In this document: one piece after another, positions 24,928-33,582 of the stretch | Layout of the letters: every line of letters starts with the position of its first letter | How positions within the stretch are numbered: position 1 is the stretch's first letter | DNA from: Streptomyces sp. NK15101 | GTDB taxonomy: Bacteria; Actinomycetota; Actinomycetes; Streptomycetales; Streptomycetaceae | Assembly (NCBI RefSeq): GCF_020400725.1 | Contig: NZ_JAINVG010000023.1 | Span: forward strand, 1 to 64,000 | Reading direction: 5' to 3' | DNA: 64,000 nt | Position numbers and translations under genes: made by a program | The notes under the pieces: generated by a model | Seen by the model: the letters and a program-made list of their open reading frames with translations, nothing else | Told to the model about the DNA's origin: nothing | Databases searched by the model: none

Positions 24928-25677
24928 TCAGGCGATGCGGTGCCGGACCCACACGTTGGGCTCGACGTAGACCGCGTAGCCGCGCGTGGCCTCGCAGTGG
25001 ACCGGGACCAGCGCGCCCCGCACCTCGACCGGGCCGTCCGTGTCGAAGGGGAGGCCGGTCCACTTCCGCCACTGCTCGACGGAGCCGGAGACCGTCATCG
25101 AGGCCGGGGCCACGGACTCGATCACACCGCCCGCGCGCACGTGGACGCGGAGCCACGGGTCGTGCGGCAGGCCGTCGGCCTCACGGGTGCGGAAGGCGTA
25201 CTCGTGGATGGAGGCCTCGGCCTCCAGGTGCTTGCCGTTGGGGCGGACCGGGGCGACCAGCTCGGCGAAGCCGCGCTCGCCGGTGTTCTCCCGCATCGCG
25301 GCGAGCATCCGGTGCGAGAGGCCCTTGCCGAGATGGGCGACGTCGACGGTGATCTCTATCGCGCTCACCGTGTCGGCCTCCCGGCCGTGCCGCAGGTCGG
25401 AGAAGGCCCAGTTGAGGACCTCGTCCCAGCCCCGGGCGGGCAGCTCGCGGCGGCCCTCCGCGTCGAGCCGGAAGGGCACGCTGAAGCCCCGGGCGACGAC
25501 CGCGCCCCCGGCGTCGGTGGCGACGAGCACGTACTCCGGGAACTCCCGGACGATGCGGCCCATGTTCGCCCAGCCGACCGGGTCGTACATCATGAACTCG
25601 GGCCACAGGTCCTTCATGGACCACATCGCCCCTTCGAGCTCGGGACGTTCGGCGAGGGTGGTGACGTTCAGGTCCAT
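24928..25677 (-). CDS. Acetyltransferase-like (GNAT) protein
   Basis: The 249-residue product is a conserved actinobacterial protein annotated as N-acetyltransferase: it begins 'MDLNVTTLAERPEL', has 'DPVGWANMGRIVREFPEYVLVAT' and the acetyl-CoA-binding strand-loop 'ITVDVAHLGKGLSHRMLAAMR' (about residues 110-130), although the usual RxxGxG/A loop is reduced to HLGKGL. The C-terminal part with 'DPWLRVHVRAGG' and 'GYAVYVEPNVWVRH' is characteristic of this subfamily. A -10 box TAGCCT lies exactly six bases upstream of the ATG, so translation is probably leaderless. Confidence 0.78.
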   Translation of the reverse strand: MDLNVTTLAERPELEGAMWSMKDLWPEFMMYDPVGWANMGRIVREFPEYVLVATDAGGAVVARGFSVPFRLDAEGRRELPARGWDEVLNWAFSDLRHGREADTVSAIEITVDVAHLGKGLSHRMLAAMRENTGERGFAELVAPVRPNGKHLEAEASIHEYAFRTREADGLPHDPWLRVHVRAGGVIESVAPASMTVSGSVEQWRKWTGLPFDTDGPVEVRGALVPVHCEATRGYAVYVEPNVWVRHRIA

Positions 25678-25737
25678 GCGACCAGGCTAAAGATCGCCCG
25701 CTCGGTCGCCCAAACGTTTTTCCGTGGTGGGCCGGCG

Positions 25738-26421
25738 CTACGGGAGCCTCTGCTGCGGGCAGGTGGCGAGGACCCGCTTCATCGCGTCCCGCTCTCCCGC
25801 CGTCACCCACACCCCGTACTTCTTCTTCACCGCGATCTGCCGGGCCACGTACGTGCAGCGGAACGCCCGGTTCGGCGGCAGCCAGGTCGCGGCGTCGCCG
25901 TCGGACTTGCGGCGGTTGGTCGCGGAGTCGACGGCGAGGAGGTTGAGCGGGTCGTTGGCGAAGCGGCGCCGGGTCTCGCCGTCCCAGTTCTGCGCCCCCT
26001 TCTGCCAGGCGTCGGAGAGCGCGACGACGTGGTCGACGTCGACCTTGGAACGGCCCCGGACGTAGCGGACGGTGGTGCCGGTGTACGGGTCGTCGGTGAG
26101 GGTGCCGGAGGCGACCTTGCAGTGGCCGTCCGTGAAGCGGACGCCGGTCAGGTCCCGTTTGAGCACGTCGTCCCGGGTGCCGCAGCCGTTGCCGTCGACG
26201 TCCGCCCAGGCGCGGCCGAACTTCTCCCGCTCGTAACCGGTCTTCGGGGCACGGCCCTTGACGGTGAGGGTGTCCACGGCGGCGAGTGCGGTGCCGGGCG
26301 CGGGGGACTCGCCGTCGGTCCCCGGGGCGTCGGCCCCGGGCGAGCAGGCGGCGACGAGGAGCGCGGCGACCGCGAGTGCCGAGGCGGCGCCGGCCTTTCG
26401 ATACGTCCGTTGCGTGAACAC
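25738..26421 (-). CDS. Secreted lipoprotein HNH nuclease (DUF1524/GmrSD-like)
   Basis: The 227-residue protein has a lipoprotein signal peptide with lipobox 'LLVAAC' (Cys at about 26), then a mature domain of the DUF1524/GmrSD C-terminal HNH family: 'DVDHVVALSDAW' supplies the Asp-His catalytic pair, 'FANDPLNLLAVDSATNRRKSD' the central Asn/His-rich element and 'WLPPNRAFRCTYVARQIAVKKKYGVWV' the C-terminal signature. Several cysteines may form disulfides. It is likely an extracellular, membrane-tethered DNase for nutrient scavenging or predation. A -10-like TAGGAT ends six bases before the GTG start, so the mRNA is probably leaderless. Confidence 0.88.
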   Translation of the reverse strand: MFTQRTYRKAGAASALAVAALLVAACSPGADAPGTDGESPAPGTALAAVDTLTVKGRAPKTGYEREKFGRAWADVDGNGCGTRDDVLKRDLTGVRFTDGHCKVASGTLTDDPYTGTTVRYVRGRSKVDVDHVVALSDAWQKGAQNWDGETRRRFANDPLNLLAVDSATNRRKSDGDAATWLPPNRAFRCTYVARQIAVKKKYGVWVTAGERDAMKRVLATCPQQRLP

Positions 26422-26427
26422 CCTTCG

Positions 26428-26433
26428 ATCCTA
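26428..26433 (-). promoter_or_regulatory. -10 box for leaderless HNH gene
   Basis: TAGGAT on the minus strand with exactly six bases to the GTG initiation codon; no Shine-Dalgarno at useful spacing. Confidence 0.5.
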
Positions 26434-26628
26434 GATCGCGGGCGGGAAGGGCCCCGGGCGGCCACCCCCCGCCCTCCGGGTGAACGTGTGCGCGAGTACC
26501 GCTCGGATCTTCCATGACGCTCCACCAGGGTGGATCCCATGCGGAGGTTCAGGCCGCTCGGAGCCCTGCAGGCCGCCTTGGCCCTCATATGCGCGGCAGC
26601 GGCACGTATCGGACAGGTGGCAGGTCGA

Positions 26629-26662
26629 AGGGCCCGGGCGTCGCGCGTGCGTCCCGGGCCCT
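26629..26662. terminator. Terminator hairpin
   Basis: A 10-bp stem AGGGCCCGGG (26629-26638) and CCCGGGCCCT (26653-26662) around a 14-base loop lies downstream of the SCO6745-family gene. The rest of 26422-26700 shows no convincing gene. Confidence 0.6.
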
Positions 26663-26700
26663 CCCGCGTCCCCCGGAGAGGCCTCGCCGCCCGGGGGACC

Positions 26701-27564
26701 TCACACCTTCCCGATGCCCAGCGTGTTCTCGGCGGGCAGCAGGCCGGAGCCGATGACCGTGAGCCACGGGCCGCCCAGGAGGTCGGCGAGCCGGGTGGTG
26801 TCCTCGGGGCCGAGGGCGTCCCACGGCCCCGCGGCCAGTTCGTCCGTGCGCCGTTCCACCTCCGCGCGCAGGGCGCGGCCCTCCTCCGTGGCGGTCCCGT
26901 CCGCGTCCAGGAATCCCCGGGCCGTCAGGCGCTCGCGCGCGGCGCTCCACTCGGCCGCGCTCCAGCCCCGGCTCTCGAAGACCGGTTCCGGCGCGGCCCC
27001 GACGGCCGCGAAGGAGACGAGCGACTCGGCCGGGTCGAGGCCGGCGGCGACCAGGGCGGCGATGTGGCCGTCGCCCCGGTGCTCGCGCAGGATCGTCGCC
27101 GCCTGCCACAGGACGAGGTGCGGGGCGTCGGGCCAGGGCAGTTCGGCGTGGGCGGCGGCGAGCGGGCGGCCTTCGAGGCCGGCCGCCCCGGCGGCGCGGC
27201 GGGCGAGTGCGGCCGCCTCGGCCACCGCGGGGCCGTTGAGCGCCTCCTCGCCGAAGAGGGTCCGGTAGATCCGGTCGACGGCGCGGAGCCGGGCGGCGAG
27301 CACGTCGGCGGGGGCGGCGACCTCCCAGGCGGCGGGGACGTGCCGGGCGACCTTCTCGGGGCTGAAGCCGTAGAAGGCGGAGGCGACGCGGACCGGGCCG
27401 ACGGGGCCGAGGGCGGCGGCGCGCCAGGCGAAGTAGGAGGGCCAGCGGTCGGCCGTTCCGTAGCCGAGGGCGGCGGCCTCGTCGAAGGCCTCGGGGGCGT
27501 AGTAGAGCACGGAGTGCAGGGGTTCGAGCAGGTGCCACATCTGACGTACGCGAGCGGTCTCCAC
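26701..27564 (-). CDS. SCO6745 family protein
   Basis: The 287-residue protein closely matches the streptomycete SCO6745 family: 'ARVRQMWHLLEPLHSVLYYAPEAFDEAAALGY' at the start, 'SYFAWRAAALGPVGP', 'YGFSPEKVARHVPAAW', 'LWQAATILREHRGDGHIAAL' and a C-terminal 'WLTVIGSGLLPAENTLG'. The family is a cytosolic winged-helix-like protein of unknown function. It is divergent from a TetR gene across a 96-bp region carrying TTGACA/TGTCAA half-sites, so it is probably the regulated partner. Confidence 0.9.
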   Translation of the reverse strand: METARVRQMWHLLEPLHSVLYYAPEAFDEAAALGYGTADRWPSYFAWRAAALGPVGPVRVASAFYGFSPEKVARHVPAAWEVAAPADVLAARLRAVDRIYRTLFGEEALNGPAVAEAAALARRAAGAAGLEGRPLAAAHAELPWPDAPHLVLWQAATILREHRGDGHIAALVAAGLDPAESLVSFAAVGAAPEPVFESRGWSAAEWSAARERLTARGFLDADGTATEEGRALRAEVERRTDELAAGPWDALGPEDTTRLADLLGGPWLTVIGSGLLPAENTLGIGKV

Positions 27565-27591
27565 GGGGGTGCTCCTTCACATCGCCATCGA

Positions 27592-27654
27592 CTTGACACT
27601 GACAAGATTGCGCCCGCCCGTCGAACTTGTCAATGCCTAGATTGCGGCTAGGCT
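27592..27654. promoter_or_regulatory. Divergent promoter/operator region of TetR and SCO6745 genes
   Basis: Two oppositely oriented TTGACA-type sites (TTGACA near 27592 and TGTCAA at about 27629-27634) flank the intergenic centre. Toward tetR a -35 TTGTCA (27627-27632), 16-bp spacer and -10 TAGGCT (27649-27654) end six bases before the ATG, giving a leaderless transcript. The overlap of half-sites with promoters fits TetR autoregulation. Confidence 0.5.
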
Positions 27655-27660
27655 GCTGCC

Positions 27661-28263
27661 ATGACGAGCGACCACGGCACGAAGAGCGCGAGCAGGAACA
27701 CCTACCACCACGGCGACCTGCGGCAGGCCGTCCTCGCCGCCGCACTCGACACGATCGCCGCCGAGGGGCCCGGCGCGCTGAGCCTGCGCGACCTCGCCCG
27801 CCGCGCGGGCGTCTCGCACGCCGCCCCCGCCCACCACTTCAAGGACCGCACCGGACTGCTCACGGCCATCGCCGTCCAGGGGTACGGCCTCCTCGCCGAG
27901 GCCCTGGCCGGCGCCCCCGGACTGCGCGAACGCGGCGTGCGCTACGTCCGGTTCGCCGCCGCCCACCCCGCGCACTTCCAGGTCATGTTCCGGCCCGAAC
28001 TGCTGCGCGCCGACGACCCCGACCTCCTCGCCGCCAAGGAGCGCGCCTCCGCCGAACTCCGGGCGGGCGTCGCGGACCTGCCGGACGTCCCCGACGCCCG
28101 CACGGCCGGCATCGCCGCCTGGTCGCTCGCCCACGGCTTCGCCACGCTGCTCCTCACCCACAACGTGGCGGAGGCGATCGGCGACCGGGACCCCGAGGAG
28201 TACTTCCGCTCCCTGGCCGGCCTGCTCTTCACGGCACAACTCCCGCCCCGGGACGGGGAATAG
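27661..28263 (+). CDS. TetR/AcrR-family regulator with WHG domain
   Basis: The 200-residue protein has an N-terminal TetR HTH ('YHHGDLRQAVLAAALDTIAAEGPGALSLRDLARRAGVSHAAPAHHF', residues about 15-60) and a C-terminal ligand-binding region of the WHG type ('YVRFAAAHPAHFQVMFRPELL', 'GIAAWSLAHGFATLLL'). It is divergent from the SCO6745-family gene and likely regulates it and itself. The ATG is six bases from the -10 box, so leaderless initiation is likely. Confidence 0.92.
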   Translation: MTSDHGTKSASRNTYHHGDLRQAVLAAALDTIAAEGPGALSLRDLARRAGVSHAAPAHHFKDRTGLLTAIAVQGYGLLAEALAGAPGLRERGVRYVRFAAAHPAHFQVMFRPELLRADDPDLLAAKERASAELRAGVADLPDVPDARTAGIAAWSLAHGFATLLLTHNVAEAIGDRDPEEYFRSLAGLLFTAQLPPRDGE

Positions 28264-28291
28264 CCCGCGTCAGCCCGTAATTGACGAAAGC

Positions 28292-29551
28292 ATGCGAACT
28301 TCGAAGACCCTCCGCCGCGCCGCCCTCGCCCTGCTCACCACCGGCACCCTCGCCTTAGCGCCCACCGCCCTCGCCGACACCGGCGCCCACGGCCCCGCCT
28401 GGCGCGGCGCCTGGGCCGCCTCCCCGCAGTCGGCGACCGCGCCGTTCGGCCCCAACTGGTCGCAGCAGGGCTTCGACGACCAGACGGTCCGCCAGGTCGT
28501 CCGCGTCACCGCCGCGGGCACCCGGACCCGCATCGAGCTGACGAACCGCTACGGCACGGGCCCGCTGCGGATCACCGGCGCGACCGTCGCCCGTACGGCC
28601 ACCGGAAGCGCGGTCGAGCCCGGCTCCGTGCGCACCCTCCGCTTCGGCCACCGGCCGGCCGTGACGATCCCCGCCGGCGAGACCCTCCTCAGCGACGCCG
28701 TGAACCTCCCCGTCGAGGCCTTCGAGCAGCTGACCGTCACCCTCTACCTCGCGGACGCGACCGGACCGGCGACCTTCCACTCCTTCTCCTCCGCCACCAG
28801 CTACCGCGCCGAGGGCGACCACCGCGCCGACCTCTCCGGCGCCGCCTTCCAGGAGACCAGCGCCTCCTGGTACTTCCTCTCCGGCGTCGAGGTCACCGGC
28901 GGCCGCGACACCGCCCGCCGCGACGGCGTCGTCACCTTCGGCGACTCCATCACCGACGGCGTCGGCTCGACGACGGACGCCGACAACCGCTACCCGGACG
29001 AGCTCGCCGAGCGCCTCGCCGCCACCGGCCGGTCCCGCGCCGTCCTCAACCACGGCATCGGCGGCAACGAGGTCGTCAACGACACCACCTGGGCGGGCGA
29101 GAAGGCCGTCGCCCGGTTCCGGAAGGACGTGCTCACCGAGAAGGGCGTGGGCACGGTGATCCTCCTGGAGGGCATCAACGACATCGGCGGCAACGGCCCG
29201 GCCTTCCCGGGCGGCCCGACCCCCGAGGTGTCGGTGAACCAGCTGATCGAGGGCCACCGCACCCTCGTCCGACAGGCCCACGCCCACGGCCTGAAGGTCG
29301 TCGGCGCCACCCTCACCCCGATCAAGGGCTCCTTCTACGACACCCCGGTCAACGAGGCCAAGCGGGAGGCCTTCAACACCTGGGTCCGCACCTCGGGCGC
29401 GTACGACGCCGTCGTCGACTTCGACCGCGCCGTCGCCGACCCGGCCGACCCGGACCGCATCCTCCCCGCGTACGACTCCGGCGACCACCTCCACCCGAGC
29501 GACAAGGGCTACACGGCGATGGCCGGGGCCCTGGACCTCGACGAGCTGTAG
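28292..29551 (+). CDS. Secreted SGNH/GDSL hydrolase
   Basis: The 419-residue protein has a signal peptide (cleavage near Ala-Leu-Ala-Asp, residue 29), an N-terminal beta-sandwich-like region, and an SGNH esterase domain from about residue 210: block I 'VTFGDSITDG' with the nucleophilic Ser, block II glycine in 'HGIGGNEV', block III Asn in 'LEGINDIGG', and block V 'SGDHLHPSDKG' with catalytic Asp and His. It is an exported esterase or lipase-like enzyme of the type frequent in streptomycetes. It is monocistronic, 28 bp after tetR, and ends in a strong hairpin. Confidence 0.92.
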   Translation: MRTSKTLRRAALALLTTGTLALAPTALADTGAHGPAWRGAWAASPQSATAPFGPNWSQQGFDDQTVRQVVRVTAAGTRTRIELTNRYGTGPLRITGATVARTATGSAVEPGSVRTLRFGHRPAVTIPAGETLLSDAVNLPVEAFEQLTVTLYLADATGPATFHSFSSATSYRAEGDHRADLSGAAFQETSASWYFLSGVEVTGGRDTARRDGVVTFGDSITDGVGSTTDADNRYPDELAERLAATGRSRAVLNHGIGGNEVVNDTTWAGEKAVARFRKDVLTEKGVGTVILLEGINDIGGNGPAFPGGPTPEVSVNQLIEGHRTLVRQAHAHGLKVVGATLTPIKGSFYDTPVNEAKREAFNTWVRTSGAYDAVVDFDRAVADPADPDRILPAYDSGDHLHPSDKGYTAMAGALDLDEL

Positions 29552-29559
29552 GAGCGGCG

Positions 29560-29590
29560 CGGCGGCGCCCCCGCGGGGGGGGCGCCGCCG
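29560..29590. terminator. Bidirectional terminator
   Basis: A 13-bp perfect stem CGGCGGCGCCCCC/GGGGGCGCCGCCG with a 5-base loop lies between the convergent SGNH hydrolase and mfd genes. Confidence 0.8.
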
Positions 29591-29597
29591 CACGACG

Positions 29598-32500
29598 TCA
29601 CCCGCCGAGGATCGTCGTCAGGAACTCGCCCGTCCACGCGAGGAGTTCACGGCCCACCACCGGCTTCCCGCCGATCTTGCCGCTCGTCGGGCGCGGCACC
29701 AGGATCTGGTGGACGGCCGGCTTGATGACCGTGCGCGGGTGGAGCCGCTTCAGCCGCAGCTCCTGCGACTCGCGCAACTCCACCGGCGCGAAGCGGATGT
29801 TGGAGCCCTGCAGGACGATCTCGCCGACCCCGCACGCGCGCGCCAGCATCCGCAGGCCCGCGACCAGGAGCAGGTTCTCCACCGGCTCGGGCAGCTTGCC
29901 GTACCGGTCGGTGAGCTCCTCGCGCACGGCCCTGATGTCCTCCTCCGAGTTCGCCGAGGCGATCGAGCGGTACGCCTGGAGCCGCAGCCGCTCCCCCGGC
30001 GCGTAGTCGTGCGGCACGTGGGCGTCGACCGGGAGCTCGATCTTCACCTCCAGCGGGGCCTCCTCCTCCGCACCGCCCTCCATCTGCGCCCGGTAGTCGG
30101 CGACCGCCTCGCCGACCATCCGCACGTACAGGTCGAAGCCGACGCCCGCGATGTGACCGGACTGCTCGCCGCCCAGCAGGTTGCCCGCGCCGCGGATCTC
30201 CAGGTCCTTCATGGCGACGTACATGCCCGCGCCCATCTCGGTGTGCTGGGCGATCGTCGCGAGCCGCTCGTGCGCGGTCTCCGTGAGCGGCTTCTCCGGC
30301 GGGTAGAGGAAGTACGCGTAACCCCGCTCGCGGCCACGGCCGACACGCCCGCGCAGCTGGTGGAGCTGCGACAACCCGAAGTTGTCGCCACGCTCGACGA
30401 TCAGGGTGTTGGCGTTGGAGATGTCGATGCCGGACTCGACGATCGTCGTCGAGACGAGCACGTCGAACTTCTTCTCCCAGAAGTCGACCACGACCTGCTC
30501 CAGGGCCTGCTCCGACATCTGGCCGTGCGCCGTCGCGATCCGCGCCTCCGGGACGATCTCGCGCAGCCGCGCCGCCGCCCGGTCGATCGAGTCCACCCGG
30601 TTGTGGATGTAGAAGACCTGGCCCTCGCGCAGGAGTTCACGCCGGATCGCGGCGCCGATCTGCTTCTCCTCGTACGGCCCGACGAAGGTGAGGACCGGGT
30701 GCCGCTCCTCGGGGGGCGTCGTGATCGTCGACATCTCCCTGATGCCCGTCACCGCCATCTCCAGGGTGCGCGGGATCGGGGTGGCCGACATCGTCAGGAC
30801 GTCGACGTTCGCCCGCAGCTTCTTCAGCTGCTCCTTGTGCTCGACGCCGAAGCGCTGCTCCTCGTCGACGATGACCAGACCCAGGTCCTTGAACTTCGTC
30901 TCGGACGAGAAGAGGCGGTGGGTGCCGATGACGACGTCGACCGAACCCTCCCGCAGCCCCTCCATCGTCGCCTTCGACTCGCTCTCCGACTGGAACCGGG
31001 ACAGCGCCCGCACCTTCACCGGGAACTGCGAGTACCGCTCGCTGAACGTGCCGAAGTGCTGCTGCACGAGCAGCGTCGTCGGCACGAGGACCGCCACCTG
31101 CTTGCCGTCCTGGACCGCCTTGAAGGCCGCCCGCACCGCGATCTCCGTCTTGCCGTAACCGACGTCGCCGCAGATCAGGCGGTCCATGGGGACGGTCTTC
31201 TCCATGTCCTCCTTCACCTCGGCGATCGTCGACAGCTGGTCGGGCGTCTCCGCGTACGGGAAGGCGTCCTCCAGCTCCCGCTGCCACGGGGTGTCCGGGC
31301 CGAAGGCGTGGCCGGGCGCCGCCATGCGGGCGCTGTACAGCTTGATCAGATCGGCCGCGATCTCCTTGACGGCCTTCTTCGCGCGCTGCTTCGTCTTCGT
31401 CCAGTCCGCGCCGCCCAGCCGGTGCAGGGTCGGGGCCTCGCCGCCCACGTACTTGGTGACCTGCTCCAGCTGGTCGGTCGGGATGTACAGCCGGTCGCCG
31501 GGCTGGCCGCGCTTCGCCGGCGCGTACTCGACGAGGAGGTACTCCCGGGTCGCGCCCTGCACGGTCCGCTGCACCATCTCGATGTAGCGGCCGACGCCGT
31601 GCTGCTCGTGCACGATGTAGTCGCCGACCTCCAGGGTCAGCGGATCGATCGTCTTGCGGCGCTTGGCGGGCATCCGCTGCCCGTCCTTGCCGGCCGCCTT
31701 CTGCCCCGACAGGTCCGTCTCGGTCAGCACCGCCAGCTTGAGCGCCGGGTCGACGAAGCCGTAGTCGATGGAGCCGCACGCCACGTGCACCACGGACGGC
31801 GAGATCTCCGCGAGGTCCGCGTCGAGCCGGGCGGCGATGCCCTCGCCGCCGAGGACCTCGACCGTACGGGACGCCGGTCCGTGCGCCTCCGTCACGTACA
31901 CCGTCCGCCAGCCGTCGGCCAGCCAGCCCTTGGTGTCGGCGAGCGCGCGGGCGGTGTCGCCGCGGTACGACTCGGGGGCGTGCATGCCGAGGGTGAGCGT
32001 GTCGGCGCCCTCGTCTACGTCCGCCGCGAACGGCGACACCGACCACCAGGCCATGCCCAGCTCGGCCGCCCGGTCCCGGACGTCCGCGATCCCCCACAGC
32101 GAGGCCGCGCCGACGTCGATCGGGGCCTCTCCGCCGCCGGCGGTCGCGGCCCAGGACGCCTGGAGGAACTCCTGGCTGGTGGCGACGAGGTCGGCGGCCC
32201 GGGTCCGCACCCGCTCGGGGTCGCAGACCACGGCCATCGCGCCCTTCGGGAGCACGTCGAGCAGCAGCTCCATGTCGTCGACGAGGACCGGCGCGAGGGA
32301 CTCCATGCCCTCCACCGCGATCCCCTCGGCGATCCTGCCCAGCAGCTCGCCCAGCTCGGGATGCTCCTCGGCGAGGGCGGCGGCCCGCTCGCGGACCTCG
32401 TCGGTCAGGAGCAGCTCACGGCAGGGCGGCGCCCACAGACCGTGCTCGGCCACCTCGAGGGACCGCTGGTCGGCGACCTTGAAGTACCGGATCTCCTCGA

Positions 32501-33128
32501 CGTCGTCGCCCCAGAACTCGATCCGGAGCGGATGCTCCTCGGTCGGCGGGAAGACGTCCAGGATGCCGCCGCGCACGGCGAACTCGCCGCGCTTCTCGAC
32601 CAGCTCCACCCGGGAGTACGCGGCGGCGGCGAGCCCCTCGACGACCTCGTTCAGATCGGCGTTCTGACCGCTGCGGAGCGCCACCGGCTCCAGGTCCCCC
32701 AGGCCCTTGACCTGCGGCTGGAGCACGGACCGGACGGGCGCGACGACGACGGAGACGGGGCCGGCGGCGGGGTCGTCGTCCCGGGGGTGCGCGAGGCGGC
32801 GCAGCACGGCGAGCCGGCGCCCGACGGTGTCCGAACGGGGCGAGAGCCGCTCGTGCGGCAGGGTCTCCCAAGAGGGGTACTCGACGACCGTGTCCGGGTC
32901 GAGCAGGGACCGCAGCGCGGCGGCGAGGTCCTCGGCCTCCCGGCCGGTCGCGGTCACCGCGAGCACCGGCCGCCCCGAGTCCCGGGCGAGCGCCGCCACG
33001 GCGAACGGCCGCGCGGCCGCGGGACCGACCAGGTCCACGTGCGGGCGGTTCCCGTCGGCGGCGGCCTTCACCGCCTCGGCGAGGGCGGCGTCCTTGACGA
33101 CGACATCGAGCAGACCGTGCAGACTCAT
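29598..33128 (-). CDS. mfd: Transcription-repair coupling factor
   Basis: The 1176-residue protein is Mfd, which removes RNA polymerase stalled at DNA lesions and recruits UvrA. N-terminal UvrB-homology module (residues about 20-350: 'DVFPPTEEHPLRIEFWGDDVEEIRYF'), RNA polymerase-interacting CarD-like domain (about 505-565: 'HEQHGVGRYI', 'LVEYA'), RecG-like translocase with Walker A 'GDVGYGKTEIA' near 655, DEEQ box 'VDEEQRFG', 'STTIVESGIDI' and 'QLRGRVGR', and a C-terminal TRCF domain. Length is normal for actinobacteria. It is followed by a terminator and preceded by a long repeat-bearing gap. Confidence 0.97.
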   Translation of the reverse strand: MSLHGLLDVVVKDAALAEAVKAAADGNRPHVDLVGPAAARPFAVAALARDSGRPVLAVTATGREAEDLAAALRSLLDPDTVVEYPSWETLPHERLSPRSDTVGRRLAVLRRLAHPRDDDPAAGPVSVVVAPVRSVLQPQVKGLGDLEPVALRSGQNADLNEVVEGLAAAAYSRVELVEKRGEFAVRGGILDVFPPTEEHPLRIEFWGDDVEEIRYFKVADQRSLEVAEHGLWAPPCRELLLTDEVRERAAALAEEHPELGELLGRIAEGIAVEGMESLAPVLVDDMELLLDVLPKGAMAVVCDPERVRTRAADLVATSQEFLQASWAATAGGGEAPIDVGAASLWGIADVRDRAAELGMAWWSVSPFAADVDEGADTLTLGMHAPESYRGDTARALADTKGWLADGWRTVYVTEAHGPASRTVEVLGGEGIAARLDADLAEISPSVVHVACGSIDYGFVDPALKLAVLTETDLSGQKAAGKDGQRMPAKRRKTIDPLTLEVGDYIVHEQHGVGRYIEMVQRTVQGATREYLLVEYAPAKRGQPGDRLYIPTDQLEQVTKYVGGEAPTLHRLGGADWTKTKQRAKKAVKEIAADLIKLYSARMAAPGHAFGPDTPWQRELEDAFPYAETPDQLSTIAEVKEDMEKTVPMDRLICGDVGYGKTEIAVRAAFKAVQDGKQVAVLVPTTLLVQQHFGTFSERYSQFPVKVRALSRFQSESESKATMEGLREGSVDVVIGTHRLFSSETKFKDLGLVIVDEEQRFGVEHKEQLKKLRANVDVLTMSATPIPRTLEMAVTGIREMSTITTPPEERHPVLTFVGPYEEKQIGAAIRRELLREGQVFYIHNRVDSIDRAAARLREIVPEARIATAHGQMSEQALEQVVVDFWEKKFDVLVSTTIVESGIDISNANTLIVERGDNFGLSQLHQLRGRVGRGRERGYAYFLYPPEKPLTETAHERLATIAQHTEMGAGMYVAMKDLEIRGAGNLLGGEQSGHIAGVGFDLYVRMVGEAVADYRAQMEGGAEEEAPLEVKIELPVDAHVPHDYAPGERLRLQAYRSIASANSEEDIRAVREELTDRYGKLPEPVENLLLVAGLRMLARACGVGEIVLQGSNIRFAPVELRESQELRLKRLHPRTVIKPAVHQILVPRPTSGKIGGKPVVGRELLAWTGEFLTTILGG

Positions 33129-33320
33129 GGAGCTTCCATCCCGGGTTCGGACGACGGGTCGGGCAACGCGAACAGCCCGACACGTCGAACGGGCCGGGTG
33201 GTCCCGGGCGCGTACGGCCCGGTCGCCCCCAGCCTACGACGCACCCCGTCCCCCCGCGCCCGCACGGCCCGCGCTTCCGCGCGCGCCGCACCTGGCGGGG
33301 CGGCGCCCCCGCCAGCCGCC

Positions 33321-33524
33321 GTGTGGGCAATCGTCCCGCAGGGCGGGACGGGTGGGCACACGGGACGGCGCCCTCCAGCGGCGCCTCCGCGTTCCGCGCC
33401 TGGACCCGCACCACCAGTGCGCTGTGCACGGGGTGCGGGTCCAGGCGCGGGAGCCTCTGGCGCCGGCAAGGGCGCCGTCCGTTGTGCCCACCCGTTCCGC
33501 CCCTTGCGGAACGACTGCCCACAA
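33321..33524. repeat. Large nested inverted repeat
   Basis: The 454-bp gap between mfd and the ABC permease gene contains no credible gene. Arms of about 55 bases (33321-33373 and 33469-33524) are near-complementary, with motifs such as GTGGGCA, GGCGGGACGGGTGGGCAC and GGACGGCGCCCT. Nested inside is a perfect 18-bp inverted repeat CGCGCCTGGACCCGCACC (33395-33412) with its complement at 33432-33449. The RNA or DNA could form a cruciform. The element resembles repeats I associate with dispersed intergenic palindromes of streptomycetes; function unknown. Confidence 0.7.
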
Positions 33525-33528
33525 CGGG

Positions 33529-33560
33529 GTGGGCGCCGCCCCGGCGGAACGGGCGCCCAC
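33529..33560. repeat. Short inverted repeat adjoining the nested repeat
   Basis: GTGGGCGCC (33529-33537) and GGCGCCCAC (33552-33560) form perfect 9-bp arms over a 14-base loop, 22 bp before the permease stop codon. It may terminate the ABC operon on the minus strand. Confidence 0.6.
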
Positions 33561-33582
33561 AACGGGGGCGCGGCGTCAGCCG

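Noticed and set aside
26530..27651. Plus-strand frame starting with a signal-peptide-like sequence
   Set aside because: It runs antisense through the SCO6745-family gene and through a terminator hairpin; no plausible domain.
33125..33562. Small minus-strand frames inside the mfd upstream gap
   Set aside because: They lie inside the nested inverted repeat and their Arg/Pro/Gly-rich products lack any family resemblance.
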